Of a stretch of 38,963 bases of DNA, positions 33,191-38,963 are shown in pieces. Each line of letters begins with the position of its first letter. Positions within the stretch are counted from its first letter, which is position 1. The notes beneath the pieces were generated by a model. The model made no database searches and was not told the origin of the DNA. It worked only from the letters and a program-made list of their open reading frames with translations. The translations under genes were made by a program, and so were the position numbers. This stretch comes from Sphingomonas sp. Leaf10 (GTDB taxonomy: Bacteria; Pseudomonadota; Alphaproteobacteria; Sphingomonadales; Sphingomonadaceae): NCBI RefSeq assembly GCF_001421245.1, contig NZ_LMKE01000033.1, forward strand, positions 70,448 through 109,410, written 5' to 3'.

Positions 33191-33598
33191 TGCGTCGGTC
33201 GGACATGGTGTCGCAGCATCGGGCGGAGGGTGCGTCCCGCGCTGAAATGGTTCCGCCAAAACCCCTCGAATCAAGCTGTCCGGAAAACCGCGGAAATCCG
33301 CGGATTCGAGCGTTCGGGGGCGGCTGATCTGGCGTAAGATACTGACAAAAAACGCGAAAAAATAAATCCGACGCGTTTCCGCCACTGGGGGGCTGTCAAC
33401 TGCCTTTATTTCGGTTTCGTGACTTGATCGATCGGCGTCACGGTTCCTAAACAGCACTTCCCGGCGCCGATCGCGGTGGTCGGGGCCCGCACGAATCTTC
33501 GTGTGCGACCGCCGCTTCGGCGCGGTCAGGGGGGCTCTTAAACGATGGATGAACCGTGGCGGAGAAGCTGATTCTCCGGGCGGGAGGGGTGTGTTCGG
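33191..33598 (+). promoter_or_regulatory. dnaA upstream/leader region
   Basis: About 400 bp without a credible gene. An AT-rich stretch (33340-33370 and 33405-33420) probably holds the promoter. It contains a palindromic CCGCGG-AAATC-CGCGG at 33288-33304, two hairpins just before the gene (CACG-loop-CGTG near 33491, GACCGC-loop-GCGGTC at 33507-33527), and four GANTC sites (33268, 33303, 33493, 33570), the CcrM methylation target. No cluster of DnaA boxes is seen, so an origin is not supported. Confidence 0.45.
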
Positions 33599-35017
33599 GT
33601 GACGATGGCGGTGGATCATGGACAGGTCGAGGTTGCAGCGGCATGGGCCCGCGTGCGGCACAACCTGCGTGCATCCGCCGGACAGCGCGTGTTCGACCGG
33701 TGGCTGAAGCCGATGGAACTGGTCGCCCCCGACGAGGACGGCGTCGTCCGCCTGACCCTGCCATCGGCGTTCATGACCGATTGGGTCCGCAATCATTATG
33801 CCGAACGATTGACGCACGAATTCCGTGCGCAACTGCCGCAGGTACGCGACGTGGTGGTGGAAACGGCAAGCGCGCTGCAATCGCGGATCGTGCCGCCGGC
33901 CGCGCTGCCCGATTCGATGCCGGCAACAGCGCCCGTGCCAGCGTCCGCGCCGACCGCCTTTGCCGCCGCCGTGCCGCAGCGGGCACCGGCCGAGCGGCCT
34001 GCGTTCGATCCGCGCTACCGATTCGACCGGTTCGTCGTTTCGGCATCGAATCGAGTCGCGTTCAACGCCGCCAAGGCGCTGGCTGAGCCGGGCGTGCCGC
34101 GCTTCAGCCCGTTGTTCCTGCATAGCTGCACGGGTCTTGGCAAAACCCATTTGATGCACGCGATCGGCCATGCGTTTCTCGACGCCGATCCGGCGGCCAG
34201 CGCGACCTACCTGCCGGCCGAGCGGTTCATGTTCGAATTCGTCGCGGCGATGCGGGCACGCGACACGCACGGGTTCAAGGCGCGGCTGCGCGGTGTCGAC
34301 CTGTTGATGATCGACGACCTGCAGTTCGTGGCCGGCAAGGACGCAACGCAGGAGGAATGCCTCCATACGATCAACGCGTTCATGGACGCGGGCAAGCGGG
34401 TGGTGATCGCCTGTGATCGGTCGCCGGCGCTGCTGGAGGGGATCGACCCCCGGCTGCTGTCGCGGCTGGGCGGTGGTCTGGTGGCCGATATCAAGCTGCC
34501 CGAGACCGAGCTGCGCCACGCGATCCTTGCCGCTAAGCTGGCCGAGGTGCCCGGCATCGTCGTGCCCGGTGACGTCCTCGACCTGCTCGCGGGCCGTATT
34601 CGTGGGAGCGTGCGCGAGTTGGAGGGGGCGCTCAACCGGTTGATCGCCTATGCCTCGCTGACTGGGGACACGATCGACATGGCGTTCGCGCATGCGACGC
34701 TGGGCGAGATGCTGGCGGGTCCGGCCAGGCGCGTGACGATCGACGATATCCAGCGTGCGGTATCGGCGCATTTCGAGGTCAAGCAGCTCGACCTGGTCTC
34801 GGCACGGCGGGCGCAAGTGATCGCACGGCCGCGGCAGGTGGCGATGTATCTGGCCAAGCAGCTGACGACCCGCTCGCTGCCCGAGATCGGGCGCAAGTTC
34901 GGCAATCGCGATCATTCGACGGTGATTCACGCGGTACGGCGGATCGAGGAACTGCGCGGGGTCGATCGCGAGATCGACAGCGCGGTCAGGACGTTGCTGC
35001 GCTCGCTCGAGGGCTGA
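33599..35017 (+). CDS. dnaA: Chromosomal replication initiator DnaA
   Basis: 472 aa from GTG 33599, which has GGGAGGGG 9 nt upstream; ATG 33605 is the alternative. Domain I (WARVRHNLRASAGQRVFDRWLKP) is followed by an Ala/Pro-rich linker, the AAA+ domain (about 140-360) and domain IV with the DnaA signature RSLPEIGRKFGNRDHSTVIHAVR. Walker B is LMIDDLQFVAGKDATQEE. The Walker A is unusual: residues 176-183 read SCTGLGKT, with Ser-Cys where DnaA normally has Gly-Gly. The sensor region DPRLLSRLGGGLVADI also departs from the usual RF-WG pattern. The gene is complete with no frameshift. Confidence 0.95.
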   Translation: MTMAVDHGQVEVAAAWARVRHNLRASAGQRVFDRWLKPMELVAPDEDGVVRLTLPSAFMTDWVRNHYAERLTHEFRAQLPQVRDVVVETASALQSRIVPPAALPDSMPATAPVPASAPTAFAAAVPQRAPAERPAFDPRYRFDRFVVSASNRVAFNAAKALAEPGVPRFSPLFLHSCTGLGKTHLMHAIGHAFLDADPAASATYLPAERFMFEFVAAMRARDTHGFKARLRGVDLLMIDDLQFVAGKDATQEECLHTINAFMDAGKRVVIACDRSPALLEGIDPRLLSRLGGGLVADIKLPETELRHAILAAKLAEVPGIVVPGDVLDLLAGRIRGSVRELEGALNRLIAYASLTGDTIDMAFAHATLGEMLAGPARRVTIDDIQRAVSAHFEVKQLDLVSARRAQVIARPRQVAMYLAKQLTTRSLPEIGRKFGNRDHSTVIHAVRRIEELRGVDREIDSAVRTLLRSLEG

Positions 35018-35028
35018 GCGGGCTTCAG

Positions 35029-35212
35029 AAAGAAGAATGGTTCGCGCGGAGGCGCGGAGGCGCGGAGGAGGTGTGTTTGCGGTACCTTCTTCGCGATTGG
35101 GAGACGTTTGCGCTGGCGGTAGCCGCACACGAGAGGCCGCTGGCGCGGGTGAGGTAGACGCTTGACGCAACCCCCTCCGCGCCTCCGCGCCTTCGCGTGA
35201 ACCCTCTTCTTC

Positions 35213-35213
<1 letters not shown>
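35029..35213. repeat. Inverted repeat pair, family E, between dnaA and pgm
   Basis: The left arm (about 35029-35069) runs AAGAAGAATGGTTCGCGCGG then GGCGCGGAGG units in tandem. The right arm (about 35173-35213) is its reverse complement with a few changes (CCTCCGCGCCTCCGCGCC, TTCGCG, CTTCTTCTT). The arms are separated by about 100 bp with no other feature and overlap the pgm stop codon. It resembles a dispersed bacterial repeat; it may end transcription of both convergent genes. Confidence 0.75.
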
Positions 35214-36934
<1,721 letters not shown>

Positions 36935-36947
36935 CTAAAACAAATAT

Positions 36948-37952
36948 TCAGACTTGCAGCCCCAGTGCCTGTTGGGCGGCGAGCAGGGTCGGGCGGGCCA
37001 GCGCATCGGCTTTCGCCGCGCCCCTTGCCAGCGTCGCGCCGACCGCCGCCCGATCGTCGAGCAACGCCACCAGCCGATCGCGGATCGGCCCAAGCGTCGC
37101 CACCGCCAGATCGGCGAGCGCAGGCTTGAACGTGCCGAAGCCCTGACCGCCGAAGTTGGCGAGCACGTCCTGCGACGTCTCCCCCGACAACGCGGCATAG
37201 ATGGTGACGAGGTTGCGCGCCTCGGGCCGCTCCGCCAGCCCGGCGACCTCGGAGGGCAGGGGTTCGGGGTCGGTCTTCGCCTTGCGGAACTTGGTCGCGA
37301 TCTGCTCGTCCGAATCGATCAGGTTGATGCGGCTCATGTCCGACGGATCGGACTTGGACATTTTCGCGGTGCCGTCGCGCAAACTCATGATGCGCGGCGT
37401 ATCCTCCGGGATCATAGGTTCGGGCAGGGTGAACAGATCGACCCCGAAATCGAGGTTGAATTTGGTCGCGATGTCGCGGGTGAGTTCCAGATGCTGTTTC
37501 TGATCCTCGCCGACCGGCACATGAGTAGCATGGTAGAGGAGGATATCGGCAGCCTGCAGCACGGGGTAAGTGAAGAGTCCGACGCTGGCACCTTCGCGAT
37601 TCTTGCCGGCCTTGTCCTTCCACTGCGTCATCCGTCCGAGCCAGCCGACCCGTGCCGTACCACCGAGTATCCAAGCGAGCTGCGCATGTGCGGGGACCCG
37701 AGCCTGATTGAACAGGATCGACCGGTCGGGATCGATGCCGGCGGCCAGCAAGGTTGCCGCCATTTCGATCGTGTTCGACGCCAGAATTTTCGGATCGATC
37801 GCCACGGTCAGCGCATGCAGATCGGCCAGAAAGAACAGGCAAGTGTCTTCCGGCCCCATTGAGTCCTGAAGCTTTACCCAGTTGCGAATTGCACCAAGGT
37901 AATTGCCGAGGTGCAGGTTGCCGGTGGTCTGGATACCGGAAAAGATTCGCAT
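36948..37952 (-). CDS. trpS: Tryptophanyl-tRNA synthetase
   Basis: Charges tRNA-Trp. 334 aa, a class Ic synthetase. The HIGH-type motif is GNLHLGNYLGA near residue 12-20, and KMSKS is at 197-201 (AKMSKSDPS). Other family stretches are LADLHALTV, VGEDQKQHLELTRDIA and TYPVLQAADILLY. The start MRIFSGIQTTG at 37952 is chosen by homology. It lies 10 bp after the murJ stop, so they are likely co-transcribed. Confidence 0.97.
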   Translation of the reverse strand: MRIFSGIQTTGNLHLGNYLGAIRNWVKLQDSMGPEDTCLFFLADLHALTVAIDPKILASNTIEMAATLLAAGIDPDRSILFNQARVPAHAQLAWILGGTARVGWLGRMTQWKDKAGKNREGASVGLFTYPVLQAADILLYHATHVPVGEDQKQHLELTRDIATKFNLDFGVDLFTLPEPMIPEDTPRIMSLRDGTAKMSKSDPSDMSRINLIDSDEQIATKFRKAKTDPEPLPSEVAGLAERPEARNLVTIYAALSGETSQDVLANFGGQGFGTFKPALADLAVATLGPIRDRLVALLDDRAAVGATLARGAAKADALARPTLLAAQQALGLQV

Positions 37953-37962
37953 GGGGCTTCCT

Positions 37963-38963
37963 TTATACAGCGCGCCGACGCAGCAGCGCGCGGAGATCGG
38001 CCAGCCGGAACGCTCCGGTGGCAAGGCAGGCAAGGCCATAGACGAGCGAGCCGGCGCCGACGAGCGCGACCATGCCGATGATGCGGGTCAGCACTTCGCC
38101 GGTGGTCCAGGGCGCGACGACGCGGTCGGCGAAGAACAGCGCCGCTCCCATCAGCAACGCGGCGATGGCGAAGCGCGGCAGACGGTGGGCCAGTTGCCGG
38201 TCGAACGCGAAATGGCTGCGCCGCCGGAGCGTCACGTACAGCATCGCGAAGTTGATCCAAGCCGCGATCGCGGTGGCGAGCGGAGGGCCGATATGGGCGA
38301 TGGTCGGAATGAAGGCTAAGTTCAGGACAATGTTGACGACGATCGAATACATCGCGAACCGCACCGGCGTCCGGGTATCTTCGCGCGCATAGAAGCCGGG
38401 GGTCATCACCTTGATGAGAACATAGGCGGGCAGGCCGAGCGAGAAGGCGGCAAGCGACTGGGCGCTGCGCAGCGTATCTTCGGGACCGAAGGCGCCATGC
38501 TGGAACAGCGCGCGCAGGATCGGTTCGGCGACGGTCAGGAAGGCGATGGTCGCGGGCAGGGTCAGCAGCAGCGCTAGTTCGATACCGCGATTCTGCGTAT
38601 CCATCGCCGCCGCGTCTTGCTTGCGCGCCAGTTGCCGGGAAATCGTCGGAAGCAGGATGGTGCCAAGCCCGATGCCGATCAGCCCCAGCGGCAGCTGGTT
38701 CAGCCGGTCGGCATAATAGATGTAGGAGATCGACCCCTGATCGAGCAGCCGCCCCGACAAGGCGGTCGAGATCAGCAGGTTGATCTGCATCGCCCCTGCG
38801 CCGATCGCGGCGGGGACGATCAGCCGCAGCATCTCGCGCACTTCGGGGGTCAGGCGCGGGCGCTGCGGGCGGAGCGACACGCCGGCCTGTCGACAGGCGA
38901 ACATCACCCAGCCGAGCTGCAACGCGCCGCCGATGGTGACCGCCCATGCCTGTACCCGCGCGG
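37963..38963 (-). CDS. murJ: Lipid II flippase MurJ, C-terminal part (5' end outside the window)
   Basis: Moves lipid II across the inner membrane for peptidoglycan synthesis. About 333 residues are in the window; the frame runs through the right edge without a start, so the N-terminus is missing. MurJ/MviN motifs: INLLISTALSGRLLDQGSISYIYYADRLNQLPLGLIGIGLGTILLP-type stretch (two helices), RALFQHGAF, KVMTPGFYAREDTRTPVR and several membrane segments. It ends RALLRRRAV. It pairs functionally with murA at 5156-6439. Confidence 0.93.
   Translation of the reverse strand, partial: ARVQAWAVTIGGALQLGWVMFACRQAGVSLRPQRPRLTPEVREMLRLIVPAAIGAGAMQINLLISTALSGRLLDQGSISYIYYADRLNQLPLGLIGIGLGTILLPTISRQLARKQDAAAMDTQNRGIELALLLTLPATIAFLTVAEPILRALFQHGAFGPEDTLRSAQSLAAFSLGLPAYVLIKVMTPGFYAREDTRTPVRFAMYSIVVNIVLNLAFIPTIAHIGPPLATAIAAWINFAMLYVTLRRRSHFAFDRQLAHRLPRFAIAALLMGAALFFADRVVAPWTTGEVLTRIIGMVALVGAGSLVYGLACLATGAFRLADLRALLRRRAV

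Noticed and set aside
33191..33598. Replication origin next to dnaA
   Set aside because: No cluster of TTATCCACA-like DnaA boxes and no clear unwinding element; in many alphaproteobacteria the origin is not beside dnaA.
31952..35170. 1072-codon open frame on the minus strand
   Set aside because: It runs antisense through mutM, rpsT, the dnaA leader and dnaA; its composition is that of a high-GC shadow frame and it joins unrelated loci.

Overview
The window is GC-rich chromosomal DNA, almost certainly from an alphaproteobacterium of the Sphingomonadales (Sphingomonas-like). The evidence is a Class I PHA synthase with phasin, a fused CysNC, the linked block dnaA / rpsT / mutM / ubiE / ubiB / coaBC / dut typical of alphaproteobacteria, an exact CtrA-type motif, and many short palindromic intergenic repeats of the kind common in sphingomonads. 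This assignment rests on protein recognition, not on a database search. No tRNA, rRNA, transposase, phage gene or CRISPR array was seen; this is core-type chromosome.

Layout. (1) 0-5 kb: an AlaC-type aminotransferase diverges from phaC. The phasin gene follows, with two TGC-N3-GCA motifs (possible PhaR operators) in its leader, then clpS and a small lipoprotein. (2) 5-9 kb: murA, a periplasmic aldose 1-epimerase and a CDF metal exporter, separated by repeats. (3) 9-19.2 kb: two cyclic-di-GMP genes, a TPR-type histidine kinase and a stand-alone response regulator, interrupted by the minus-strand sulfate-assimilation operon cysD-cysNC-cysQ. A 19-residue small ORF with its own terminator lies between cysD and the second EAL gene, beside a full CtrA consensus site. 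(4) 19.3-24.5 kb: rpsU, a membrane-anchored FKBP, a PDZ-M48 protease, a small protein ending in Asp-Ser repeats, a 650 bp gene-free stretch, a metallophosphatase and galU. (5) 24.4-31.7 kb: a tight minus-strand operon ubiE-ubiB-(membrane protein)-coaBC-(lipoprotein hydrolase)-dut-(secreted protein)-thiF/moeB-like-dsrE-like. Most junctions are 4-nt ATGA overlaps. (6) 32-39 kb: mutM, rpsT and dnaA on the plus strand, then pgm, trpS and a truncated murJ on the minus strand.

How the genes fit together: phaC and the phasin build and coat PHA granules. pgm and galU together make UDP-glucose. murA and murJ serve peptidoglycan. ubiE and ubiB serve ubiquinone. cysD/NC/Q activate sulfate and dispose of PAP. 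The 9-19 kb block is a signalling neighbourhood (c-di-GMP plus two-component) with CtrA-like sites in front of both c-di-GMP genes.

No clearly new multi-gene system is visible. The most novel items are the small ORF at 14707-14766, the CtrA-like sites, the duplicated phasin operator motif, the altered Walker A motif in DnaA, and a perfect 10-bp inverted repeat between trpS and pgm.
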